Assembly (NCBI GenBank): GCA_039908535.1
Contig: JAMOAW010000048.1
Location: 1 to 19,561, forward strand
DNA: 19,561 bases
Direction: 5' to 3'
DNA from: JAMOAW01 sp039908535
GTDB lineage: Bacteria > Pseudomonadota > Magnetococcia > Magnetococcales > JADFZT01
Shown here: piece by piece, positions 5,518 to 13,378 of the stretch
Layout of the letters: the number at the start of each line of letters is the position of its first letter
Position numbering within the stretch: the first letter of the stretch is position 1
Program-made: the position numbers and the translations under genes
Notes under the pieces: model-generated
Databases searched by the model: none
What the model was told of the DNA's origin: nothing
What the model saw: the letters and a program-made list of their open reading frames with translations, nothing else

Positions 5518-7038
5518 TTACTTTAAAAGATGTGTCAAATAATGCAAAAAATTCTCTTCCGTGCTGGGGAGTCTGTTGCCAACAGTTTGAACCATGAGTG
5601 CCGCCGCCGCACTCCCAATAAACACCGCTAAATCTTGAGAAATCCCTCCAGCAAGAGATAAGGCCGAAAGAGAAAGAAAGGCATCTCCAGCGCCAGTTCG
5701 ATCCACCACTTGTGTGGAGAATGCGGGAATATAATGATGACGATGGGAGTGACATTCCAACAACATAGCCCCTTGCTCTCTCAAGGTAACCACCAAGTTG
5801 GTGGCTCGGACCCGCGCCGCTACCCGTGCCGCCACCTCCTCAAGAGGAGAAATGGCATCGTGAACGGCCAAACGTAACTCGGATTCGTTTAACGCAATAA
5901 AGTCGGCGCGCGGATAACGGGTTATCGCATGACATCCTCGGTTGCCAGCATTGGCCTGGGTGTTGACCGCTAAAAAGTGGACGTTTTGGCACAAAAGATC
6001 CACCATGTAGGGTGAAATAAATCCGTAACCATAATCGGCTACCAAAACCAAATCGAAACGAGCCGCTATTTTTTCGATTTGGGCGCAAATATTTCGTTCT
6101 ACCTCTCTGGTCATGGGGTTCGGATTGTAATCATACATCTCAAAGAGCGTTTTCAGTTCTGGATCAACAAAACGTCGTTTCATCAAGGTTGGGGCCTGTT
6201 CAAAATAAAACAGATATGGGGTAATCTTGGGAGATAAATTGGAACGAATAAACGCTTCTTGGCTGCTGTCGCGACCAATACCAGAAAGCAATGATACCTG
6301 TCGAGAAAAACCAGAGAGATGGTTGGCTATGGCCAAGGCCCCCCCAACAAAGGGTTCTATAGATAACAGTCGGGTGGCAAGAGTTCCCCCAGAGCCGGTG
6401 AAATCCATGTTTTGAACGTGATAATACTCCTCTATGATCGACTCGCCCACCACCAATACCGATATATTTTGTAATGAGCGGATAGACTCAAGGAGAGCAC
6501 CTAATGAATAATTTGCAGAAAAACGATTGAGGTACTCCCGTGTTTGTGGTGAAAAAAGACCGAAATGGTCGTTAAGAAGGTCCCTGGCATTAAAAGTGAT
6601 TTCGTCGGTATAAACAATTTCTCCATTAAACGAGTCCATGGCCTCCTTTTCTTGGGAGAGTATATTTTCCGCAGCACTGTTTGGAACCCTGGTCAGAGAA
6701 GGTTTAACATAGAGATGTGGTTTTAACGCCAGTAGAGCAGGAATGACGTTTGGATCCGGGAGAATGGAGACATAATCTACGACCTCCAAAGAGGCCAAGC
6801 TCTCGGCACGCATGGACTCAGGAAAGAGAGAGCGGTTGAGGCCTTCCGAGAGGAAACGGTCTGCGGTGATCGTCACCAACAAACAATCCCCAAGCTTTCG
6901 GGCCTGCGCCAAATGACGCATATTGCCAAGATGCAAAAGGTCAAAAACGCCATGGCAAAGAACAATTTTATTTCCAAAATGGCGCAACTCTTCCGCCTTG
7001 TGGAGTAATTGTTCAAAGAGGATTATTTTGGCATCCAT
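5518..7038 (-). CDS. Bifunctional nucleotidyltransferase-like / PfkB-family sugar kinase (HldE domains in reverse order)
   Basis: This 506-residue protein has two recognisable halves. Residues about 20-150 are a nucleotidyltransferase fold with CHGVFDLLHLGN (28-39) and the ADRF and RAESLASLEVVDYV blocks. Residues about 190-506 are a PfkB/ribokinase domain with PFVGGALAIANHL near its start and the GAGDAF signature at 449-454 (catalytic Asp452). HldE, which makes ADP-heptose, carries the same two domains in the opposite order; the reversed order is known in proteins of surface-polysaccharide loci. The usual HxGH motif reads HLGN here (Asn39 for the second His), so nucleotidyl transfer may be weak or lost. 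The likely role is phosphorylating, and perhaps nucleotide-activating, a sugar for envelope glycans; the substrate is unknown. It follows the SWIM-motif gene by 71 bases. Confidence 0.8.
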   Translation of the reverse strand: MDAKIILFEQLLHKAEELRHFGNKIVLCHGVFDLLHLGNMRHLAQARKLGDCLLVTITADRFLSEGLNRSLFPESMRAESLASLEVVDYVSILPDPNVIPALLALKPHLYVKPSLTRVPNSAAENILSQEKEAMDSFNGEIVYTDEITFNARDLLNDHFGLFSPQTREYLNRFSANYSLGALLESIRSLQNISVLVVGESIIEEYYHVQNMDFTGSGGTLATRLLSIEPFVGGALAIANHLSGFSRQVSLLSGIGRDSSQEAFIRSNLSPKITPYLFYFEQAPTLMKRRFVDPELKTLFEMYDYNPNPMTREVERNICAQIEKIAARFDLVLVADYGYGFISPYMVDLLCQNVHFLAVNTQANAGNRGCHAITRYPRADFIALNESELRLAVHDAISPLEEVAARVAARVRATNLVVTLREQGAMLLECHSHRHHYIPAFSTQVVDRTGAGDAFLSLSALSLAGGISQDLAVFIGSAAAALMVQTVGNRLPSTEENFLHYLTHLLK

Positions 7039-7109
7039 ACGTCTGAATCCAGATTTAATGGTCTATGTAATGACAACGAATTTTATTTAAAATCTTTTTT
7101 GTGGAAAGA

Positions 7110-7832
7110 TTATTTTACAGGTAGATCAGGGGGGGTGGCAAGATTTTTATTTGTCGTATCGGTTGTCTCGTTAAAATCTTTTTTATATTCTGTCATAAAA
7201 TTATTGACAAACGCCAGGATTTCATGGGCTCCTGGAGGAGCTTCTCTATAAACCCAAATATCCTGATTAAGATTATAGGTGAACTTGTCATAAAAACCAG
7301 TAAATGGACCACTCTCCAGCAGATCTCCTTTGCTGAAAGTTCTTGTAAAAATTCGGACATAATTGTATTTTGGGTTGAAACCGATCATGATATCCATTCC
7401 CAAAATATTTACTCTTTTATAATATTTATCTCGAACGCGATCTTTAATAATTCGGCGAATCACCTCATCATAGTAGACAATGGCGTTAGAATTTTCTAGT
7501 TCCATCCGTAAATGACGACAAAATCGATGGATGTCGTTACGAGGATAGTGAACCCGATGCCGGCGAAAACTGGTACAGGAGCAGGTCATCTTGTAGAGGT
7601 TGACCCGATAAAATTTATTTTTATTCAGTAAACTGGGTACGAAAACTCTTTTATCCAGCTCTTCGGGCAGCAAAGGCAGTAAAAATGGTGGAAATATTTT
7701 ATATTCATTCAAAATTTTTTTTCTTTTGATGATTGGAACCAAGACAAAACGAATCAATGCCCAAATGGTCGCCAATATCAAAATAATGGACCAAAACCAC
7801 ATTTGCGAGAGAAAATGAAGGTGAGATGTCAT
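7110..7832 (-). CDS. Membrane-anchored protein with SWIM-like CxC-x18-CxH motif, function unknown
   Basis: I do not recognise this 240-residue protein as a named family. One hydrophobic segment at about residues 11-34 is followed by a basic patch (KRKK), predicting an N-terminal anchor with the rest in the cytoplasm. Residues 84-107 contain C84-S-C86, 18 residues, then C105-R-H107, which fits the CxCx(n)CxH zinc-binding pattern of SWIM domains; the span between is rich in Arg and His. The C-terminal half is mixed charged and aromatic with no motif I know. It is upstream of and co-directional with the nucleotidyltransferase/kinase gene, and divergent from the LolA-like gene across an 87-base gap. 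The zinc-finger reading is inference from one motif; no SWI2 ATPase or transposase domain accompanies it. Confidence 0.7.
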   Translation of the reverse strand: MTSHLHFLSQMWFWSIILILATIWALIRFVLVPIIKRKKILNEYKIFPPFLLPLLPEELDKRVFVPSLLNKNKFYRVNLYKMTCSCTSFRRHRVHYPRNDIHRFCRHLRMELENSNAIVYYDEVIRRIIKDRVRDKYYKRVNILGMDIMIGFNPKYNYVRIFTRTFSKGDLLESGPFTGFYDKFTYNLNQDIWVYREAPPGAHEILAFVNNFMTEYKKDFNETTDTTNKNLATPPDLPVK

Positions 7833-7919
7833 AAATTAAACTGGATAAAATTCCTAAAATGGTTTATCTCTTTCGAGAATATCTATTCTTAATATACGGG
7901 CAACTGGATCAAAAAAGGT

Positions 7920-8702
7920 ATGAAAAAAACGTATTGGATCATTTTTTTTCTTTTTATTGGTTCTCTGTCGATGCCATCCTGGGCCTTGGAGATCCAAAGC
8001 GAAGCCCATAATGAAAAAAAAATTGCAGGTGATCAAATTTTACAACGCGTAGATCGAAATCTATTCCCTGAATCCGCCCAGATGATATACCAACTTGTCA
8101 ACCGAAAGCCAAACGGTAAAGAAGAGACAATAATTCTCTATATCGCCCGTAGCGATCGTCACGAAATGGTTTTGCTTGGCGTTGCCCCGGACTATCTCAA
8201 AGGACGTAGTGCGCTGCGGGTGGCCAATGAGATGTGGATACATATGCCTGGTGAGATTGATTTGCGTCAGATGAGTCTTCAAGAATATTGGTTTGGGGGT
8301 ACGTTTAACAATGGTGATATTTTACAAGGAGATTATCATCTTGACTTTTCAGCCGATTTAACACGAGAATCAGACCAGGAGTACCTTCTTAAGCTAACGT
8401 CAAAAAAATCGCAGGCTCCATTTCAACGGGGGGAGATGCGTGTAGACAAAGCATTGCTCTTGCCGATCGAATTGACTTATTATGACTTTGGTGACAAAAT
8501 TGCCAAGCAAATTAAATTTAAAGAGATACGCCCCTTCGGACAAGGAGTGACGCGACCCGCCATTCTGGAATCCGCAAGCATTTTAAATCCAGGGTATGTT
8601 TCTCTCCTCAAACTCGGCCAGATTCAGGCACGATCTTTTCCAAAAGAGGCATTTTCTTTGCAATTTTTATCCAATGTTGGCTCTATTTTGCTGAAAGAGT
8701 AA
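7920..8702 (+). CDS. LolA-like outer-membrane lipoprotein-sorting family protein
   Basis: This 260-residue secreted protein begins with a clear signal peptide (MKK, hydrophobic core, cleavage probably after PSWA at residue 22). The mature part has the beta-rich pattern of the LolA-like outer-membrane lipoprotein-sorting family: an N-terminal helix, MWIHMPGEIDLRQM, a short helix with FGGTFNNGDIL, and a late LPIELTYYDFGDKIAKQIKFKEIRP strand pair. Members bind lipid in the periplasm and often work with RND-type exporters; none is visible here. The start is set by the signal peptide, although AAGG lies only a base or two from the ATG, closer than a usual ribosome binding site. It is divergent from the SWIM-motif gene. 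Confidence 0.75.
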   Translation: MKKTYWIIFFLFIGSLSMPSWALEIQSEAHNEKKIAGDQILQRVDRNLFPESAQMIYQLVNRKPNGKEETIILYIARSDRHEMVLLGVAPDYLKGRSALRVANEMWIHMPGEIDLRQMSLQEYWFGGTFNNGDILQGDYHLDFSADLTRESDQEYLLKLTSKKSQAPFQRGEMRVDKALLLPIELTYYDFGDKIAKQIKFKEIRPFGQGVTRPAILESASILNPGYVSLLKLGQIQARSFPKEAFSLQFLSNVGSILLKE

Positions 8703-8856
8703 ACATCCATATTCAATTTTTTTCCTTTATCAAAACAGGAAAATTGGCGTGGACGGCATTGACTTTTGAAAAAAAAATATTAATCTATACTTTTTTGGTA
8801 TGGGATGAAAATGGCAGTCTGTCGATTTTTTTACCATCCCCAGAAGCAACAGTAGC

Positions 8857-8872
8857 GGAGGATGACGCATTG
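8857..8872 (+). promoter_or_regulatory. Ribosome binding site and TTG start of infA
   Basis: GGAGG (8857-8861) lies 8 bases before TTG (8870-8872), the only candidate giving a standard 72-residue IF-1. An ATG at 8862-8864 is too close to GGAGG and opens a three-codon frame (Met-Thr-His-stop) whose TGA at 8871-8873 overlaps the TTG. Confidence 0.8.
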
Positions 8873-9088
8873 AGTAAAGAAGATGTTATAGAAATGGAAG
8901 GTACCGTGCTGGAAAATCTTCCAAACGCCATGTTTAGGGTAGAACTTGAAAATGCACATAAATTATTGTGTCATATTTCTGGACGCATGCGGAAGCACTA
9001 CATAAGAATCCTGCCGGGAGATAAGGTCACCGTTCAACTGACCCCCTACGATCTCTCCAAAGGACGTATCTCTTACCGACATAAGTGA
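8870..9088 (+). CDS. infA: Translation initiation factor IF-1
   Basis: The 72-residue product aligns end to end with IF-1: SKEDVIEMEGTVLE, LPNAMFRVELEN, CHISGRMRKHYIRILPGDKV and TPYDLSKGRISYR. It is a single S1/OB-fold protein that binds the ribosomal A site during initiation. The frame is open further upstream, but that extension has no family similarity. TTG at 8870, with GGAGG 8 bases before it, gives the canonical length. TTG is an uncommon start for so highly expressed a gene. It stands alone, with a 167-base gap after the LolA-like gene and 135 bases before parE. Confidence 0.95.
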   Translation: MSKEDVIEMEGTVLENLPNAMFRVELENAHKLLCHISGRMRKHYIRILPGDKVTVQLTPYDLSKGRISYRHK

Positions 9089-9109
9089 CCTCTTACCTCA
9101 AATGGTCTT

Positions 9110-9134
9110 CTAAGATGACCTCCTAAGATGACCT
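9110..9134 (+). repeat. Short tandem duplication downstream of infA
   Basis: The 12 bases ctaagatgacct occur twice (9110-9121 and 9123-9134) with one base between, and a looser third match (aagtgacct) spans the infA stop. It is probably a slippage duplication. No hairpin terminator is seen here. Confidence 0.7.
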
Positions 9135-9223
9135 TAGATCCATGTTTAAACCAAATTTGTCATACTTTGGAAAATTGATGTTTCAGGTTTTTTGGCATTC
9201 TTCTACCATTTTAGAGAGCTGCG

Positions 9224-11140
9224 ATGACCTATAATGCCTCGCAAATCGAAGTTCTCGAAGGGTTGGAAGGGGTTCGTCGTCGACCTGGTATGTATATTGG
9301 GGGCGTGGATCTGCAGGCACTACACCATTTGGTGGTGGAGGTTCTGGATAATGCCACGGACGAAGCGGTCGCGGGTCATGCCGACCGCATATGGTTGACT
9401 TTAGCGGCAGATGATTCGGTTCATGTGCGCGATAATGGACGCGGCATTCCGGTGGATCCTCTGGAACGTTTTCCAGATAAATCTGCTCTGGAGGTTATTT
9501 TAACCACCCTGCATGCGGGTGGAAAATTTAACGATAAAGCCTATGCCACGGCTGGCGGACTCAATGGGGTTGGTGTTTCGGTGGTCAACGCTTTGAGTGA
9601 ATGGACCGAAGTCACCGTAGAGCGTGATGGCGGGCGTTGGCGACAGAGGTTCTCCAGAGGTCTTGCCCAAACTTCCTTGGAGCATCTCGCCGAGAGCCGT
9701 CGTCATGGTACCCTGGTGGCTTTCAAACCAGATCCGGACATTTTTCCTGATACCACATTTAATGCCGACCAAATTCTTGAAATGTGTCGTGCCAAAGCCT
9801 ATTTAAATCGTGGATTGCTTATTGCTGTCCGTTTAGAGAAAAAAGATGAAAACCACGAATTTTTTTTCCCAGATGGGGTACGGGATTATATTCGGCAGGC
9901 CATCTCTGGCAAGGAGCCTCTGATTTCAGAACTTTTTGCTGGTCGGGTGGAGCGGTTTGGTGAAAAAGGCAACGGACGACTTGAATGGGCCATTGCCTGG
10001 ATCAATGAGGAAGAGAGTAAAATATTAACATATTGCAATTCAGTCCCTACGCCAGGGGGAGGTGCCCATGAATTGGGGCTGCGTGCTGCCTTGATCAAAG
10101 GGGTTCGGGAGTATGCCGAATCACGTAATCTCTTGGCCAAGGGGATGATTTTGGTAGCTGAAGACCTTTTGGAAGGGATGATCGCGGTTTTTTCTATTTT
10201 TATTTCTGATCCACAATTTGCAGGTCAAACCAAAGAGCGGGTGACCAATCCTGGTTTGGCACGTCAGATAGAGAGTGTCGTCAAAGATCATTTAGACCAT
10301 TGGTTAAACCAACGGCCTGAACAATCGACCCGCCTTATTGAAACCATCGTTGCCCGGGCCAGGGATCGCATCAATCGCAAAAAAGATTCCGTTCGTGTGT
10401 TGCGCAAGACCGCCACGACCCGTCTGACATTGCCTGGCAAACTGACCGATTGTGTCACCTCTGACACCACCAAATCCGAACTTTTTATTGTTGAGGGGGA
10501 TTCGGCTGGGGGGTCTGCCAAGCAGGCGCGTGATCGCAATACCCAAGCGATTCTGCCTCTGCGTGGCAAAATTCTCAATGTTGAGCAGGCCAACACCGAT
10601 AAATTTGAAAACAATCTTGAAGTTCAAAATTTAATCACCGCCATTGGTGCCGGGATAGGTCGTCTTTTTGATTTAAAAAAGATTCGTTATGGTCGGATTA
10701 TCATCATGACAGATGCCGATGTGGATGGGGCGCATATTGCGAGTTTACTATTGACTTTTTTTTATCGTTTTATGCCCACTTTGATCACCAACGGTCATCT
10801 CTTTTTGGCCCAACCGCCGTTGTATCGGGTGAGTGTTGGCAATCAAAGTGTTTATGCCCTAGATGATGTCGAGAAGGAGCGTGTTATTCAGCGCCTTACC
10901 CGTGGCAAGCCCAAATCTTCTGTGCAGGTCTCTCGTTTTAAGGGGTTGGGGGAGATGCCGCCGATGCAACTACGGGAAACCACCATGAATCCCAAAACCC
11001 GTCGTTTACTTCAAGTGATTATTGATGATGAAGCCGCTACGAACGATACGTTTGGTCGTCTTATGGGCAAACAAGCCATGGAAAGGTTTAAATTTATTCA
11101 AGAGAAAGCCGATTTTTCTAGAGATAAACTTGATATATAA
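9224..11140 (+). CDS. parE: DNA topoisomerase IV subunit B
   Basis: This 638-residue type IIA topoisomerase ATPase subunit starts with the GHKL domain: IEVLEGLEGVRRRPGMYIG, EVLDNATDEA, RDNGRGIPVD and GGLNGVGVSVVNALS. The Toprim domain has EGDSAGGSAKQARDR and MTDADVDGAHI, and the end carries FKGLGEMPPMQLRETTMNP. The length, the RDxxTQAILPLRGKILNVE block and the lack of the long gamma-proteobacterial GyrB insertion favour ParE over GyrB. With ParC it decatenates daughter chromosomes; parC is not in the window. ATG at 9224 fits the family start, with GAGAG upstream. A ParE/GyrB swap is the only real alternative. Confidence 0.88.
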   Translation: MTYNASQIEVLEGLEGVRRRPGMYIGGVDLQALHHLVVEVLDNATDEAVAGHADRIWLTLAADDSVHVRDNGRGIPVDPLERFPDKSALEVILTTLHAGGKFNDKAYATAGGLNGVGVSVVNALSEWTEVTVERDGGRWRQRFSRGLAQTSLEHLAESRRHGTLVAFKPDPDIFPDTTFNADQILEMCRAKAYLNRGLLIAVRLEKKDENHEFFFPDGVRDYIRQAISGKEPLISELFAGRVERFGEKGNGRLEWAIAWINEEESKILTYCNSVPTPGGGAHELGLRAALIKGVREYAESRNLLAKGMILVAEDLLEGMIAVFSIFISDPQFAGQTKERVTNPGLARQIESVVKDHLDHWLNQRPEQSTRLIETIVARARDRINRKKDSVRVLRKTATTRLTLPGKLTDCVTSDTTKSELFIVEGDSAGGSAKQARDRNTQAILPLRGKILNVEQANTDKFENNLEVQNLITAIGAGIGRLFDLKKIRYGRIIIMTDADVDGAHIASLLLTFFYRFMPTLITNGHLFLAQPPLYRVSVGNQSVYALDDVEKERVIQRLTRGKPKSSVQVSRFKGLGEMPPMQLRETTMNPKTRRLLQVIIDDEAATNDTFGRLMGKQAMERFKFIQEKADFSRDKLDI

Positions 11141-11165
11141 AGAATGACAATTGAAAGAAACCCCA

Positions 11166-12497
11166 ATGCAAAGACGATCCTCTCTTTTTTTAGCTGCTAC
11201 TCTTTTGTGTTCTTTCCTGGAATTGCCAGCACGGCAGGCAACCGCCGCAGATGTTTCGTCTGTATTTCAGTTTCGTACCTTTATTCAATCTGTTTTAGAG
11301 ACCCAGCCGGCCATTTTATCCGCCAAAGCAGATTTAAAAGCGGCTCAAGAACAAACCAAGCAAACGGCGGCCTTGCTTTTACCTTCGGTTCATTTGAATG
11401 CTTCGCAAAGTTATAACCAAACCGATTGGAACCACGACACTTCCAAATCCAACCCGGAGGAGGTTGGGGTTTCTCTGACCCAGCCAGTTTATAACCGAGC
11501 CACTTGGCTGGCACATGAACGCGCCAAACCCTATGTTGCTCTTTATGAGGCCGATTTAAATGCGGCCCAACAAAATCTTTTATGGGATATTATTCAAGTC
11601 ACACTTGATTTTTTGCAAGCGCAAGAGGTGGCCAAATTGGCCAAAAACAATCAAGAGGTTTTAAAAAATCATCTTGCCTCTACGCAAGCCCGTTATCAAG
11701 TTGGCGAAATTACCCAGACCGATGTTCGTCAGGCTGAAGCGCGACTGGCCCAGGCGCGTGCCAAGCAGATTGGGGCGGATAATGCGGTGCAAACGAGTCG
11801 TGCCCGTTTCCAAGAAATTATTGGAACAACGCCCCCTATCGGATTGATGGTTCCAAAGGTGGTTCAAGCCAATCTTAAATTTTCTTCTGAAAAGAGAGAG
11901 GCCCTTTTAGAGACGAGACCAGACATTCGAGCCCTACAGGAACGTTTAAAGTATGCTTCGTTGAGTATTGAAATTGAAGAAGCTGGATATCTTCCAGAGG
12001 TTTCTCTCTCCACATCTTTAAATCGTGACTGGAACGATGGTTCCAATCGTGGTACTCCTGTGGATCAATTTTCCATCTCTGTGGGATTGAAACTGCCTCT
12101 TTATTCCGGGGGGATGACTGTTTCACGTATTGACCAGAAGCGTGCTGAAAAAGAGGCCCTTGCGGCGCAATTGGATCTCAATCGACTACAGGCCATGCGT
12201 GAAATTGAGAGTGCCGAACTCTCTTTGACCAGTACCCAAGCAGAAACTGTGGCTTATCAATCCAGTGTGACAGCCGCCCAAGAGGCATTAAACGGTTTTC
12301 AGAGTGAATATGAGGTGGGCAGTCGTACTGCTTTGGACCTTCTGGATGCGCAAAACACTCTTTTTTCAGCCCAAACGGATTTAGCCAAAAGCCACTATGA
12401 TGAAATTCGCAATCAATATCAATTGCTTTTGGCTATGGGTCAATTGCGATTGGAATTTTTTGATATAGAAAAGGGTGCGTTATCCGCTGACAAGTGA
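11166..12497 (+). CDS. TolC-family outer-membrane efflux/secretion channel
   Basis: I place the start at ATG 11166, giving 443 residues and a clean signal peptide (MQRR, hydrophobic core, cleavage near RQATA, residue 27); an upstream in-frame TTG at 11151 is less likely. The mature protein has the duplicated outer-membrane efflux layout: long Ala/Gln-rich helices with the YQVGEITQTDVRQAEARLAQA and YEVGSRTALDLLDAQNTL repeats, and strands such as GVSLTQPVYNRATW and SVGLKLPLYSGG. TolC forms a trimeric channel joined to a periplasmic adaptor and an inner-membrane pump. Neither partner lies nearby, so the substrate is unknown. It starts 25 bases after parE. Confidence 0.9.
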   Translation: MQRRSSLFLAATLLCSFLELPARQATAADVSSVFQFRTFIQSVLETQPAILSAKADLKAAQEQTKQTAALLLPSVHLNASQSYNQTDWNHDTSKSNPEEVGVSLTQPVYNRATWLAHERAKPYVALYEADLNAAQQNLLWDIIQVTLDFLQAQEVAKLAKNNQEVLKNHLASTQARYQVGEITQTDVRQAEARLAQARAKQIGADNAVQTSRARFQEIIGTTPPIGLMVPKVVQANLKFSSEKREALLETRPDIRALQERLKYASLSIEIEEAGYLPEVSLSTSLNRDWNDGSNRGTPVDQFSISVGLKLPLYSGGMTVSRIDQKRAEKEALAAQLDLNRLQAMREIESAELSLTSTQAETVAYQSSVTAAQEALNGFQSEYEVGSRTALDLLDAQNTLFSAQTDLAKSHYDEIRNQYQLLLAMGQLRLEFFDIEKGALSADK

Positions 12498-12578
12498 AAA
12501 ATTATATGCTAAATTTTTTTCATACACCCTCTCCACGCCGTCGGATGCACGGTAATTAAAAAATAGAAGCGTGAAATT

Positions 12579-12809
12579 ATGATAGATACAGAGTTGGTTC
12601 AAAAGGTATTGGCCGAAGTGAGGCCATTTTTGCAAAGAGATGGGGGTGATGTTGAATTTGTCAATCTCACACCAGAAAATGTGGTGCAAGTGCGCTTGCG
12701 CGGTGCTTGCGGTTCTTGTCCTGGGGCCATCATGACGCTCAAAAATGGTATTGAACGGATCATGAAAGAGCGTATTCCTGAAGTTAGCCGGGTGGAGGGT
12801 GTCTCCTGA
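12579..12809 (+). CDS. NifU C-terminal domain (Nfu-type) Fe-S protein
   Basis: The 76-residue protein is a stand-alone Nfu domain: VLAEVRPFLQRDGGDVEFV, then the CxxC motif C44-G-S-C47 in GACGSCPGAIMTLKNGIE. Such domains bind a [4Fe-4S] cluster between two subunits and deliver it to target enzymes. It could work with the ISC genes at 1226-3681, but the two loci are 9 kb apart and on opposite strands. It follows the TolC-type gene by 81 bases and runs closely into ampD. Confidence 0.93.
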   Translation: MIDTELVQKVLAEVRPFLQRDGGDVEFVNLTPENVVQVRLRGACGSCPGAIMTLKNGIERIMKERIPEVSRVEGVS

Positions 12810-12820
12810 CTCCCTCTGAT

Positions 12821-13372
12821 TTGCGTTTTTTGCCATCTCCCTTTTGCGATGAGCGTCCCTCTGGGGTAGCTGTAGAGCTGTTGGTCGTTCATGCCATCAG
12901 CTTACCGCCGGGTTGCTTTGGAGGTACGGCGATTGATGACCTGTTTATGGGACGTTTGGATCCCACACGGGATCCTTATTTTAAACAAATTGTTCATTTG
13001 AAGGTCTCTTCCCATTTTTTAGTGGATCGCAAGGGCCAATTAACGCAATATGTTCCTGTATTGCATCGGGCTTGGCATGCTGGACAAAGTCAATGGCGGG
13101 GTCGAACCCGCTGCAACGATTTTTCGATCGGCGTTGAACTGGAAGGGGATGCCCAAACCCCTTTTCAACCCATTCAATACTGGCGTTTAGCGGGCCTGTT
13201 TCGTACCCTTCAACGCCGTTTAACTGCTCTAGCTGACGACCATGTTGTCGGACATCAAGAGATTGCTCCAGATCGAAAATGGGATCCTGGTCCATGTTTT
13301 GACTGGAATTTTTTTTGGACAATCCTCAAAGAAACCGGTCCAGAGCCGCATCTGGAACCGATTTGGGAGTAA
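12821..13372 (+). CDS. ampD: 1,6-anhydro-N-acetylmuramyl-L-alanine amidase AmpD
   Basis: AmpD cuts the bond between anhydro-MurNAc and the stem peptide in cytoplasmic murein recycling. The 183-residue protein has the zinc ligands H24 (VVHAISLPPG), H145 and D155 (GHQEIAPDRKWDPGPCFDW), the catalytic-loop Glu in GVELEG (E106), and K153. Absence of a signal peptide separates it from periplasmic AmiD. The start is uncertain: TTG at 12821 has no close ribosome binding site, whereas CTG at 12806, overlapping the nfu stop, has GGAGGG about 7 bases upstream and would add five residues. No ATG is available before H24. It is followed by mpl, the next step of the same route. Confidence 0.92.
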   Translation: MRFLPSPFCDERPSGVAVELLVVHAISLPPGCFGGTAIDDLFMGRLDPTRDPYFKQIVHLKVSSHFLVDRKGQLTQYVPVLHRAWHAGQSQWRGRTRCNDFSIGVELEGDAQTPFQPIQYWRLAGLFRTLQRRLTALADDHVVGHQEIAPDRKWDPGPCFDWNFFWTILKETGPEPHLEPIWE

Positions 13373-13378
13373 CCTACG

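Noticed and set aside
8744..8869. N-terminal extension of infA
   Set aside because: The open frame upstream has no similarity to IF-1, and TTG 8870 gives the exact family length.
9224..11140. gyrB instead of parE
   Set aside because: The length of 638 and the RETTMNP ending region fit ParE better; DnaA, DnaN or RecF neighbours usual for gyrB are absent. Not fully excluded.
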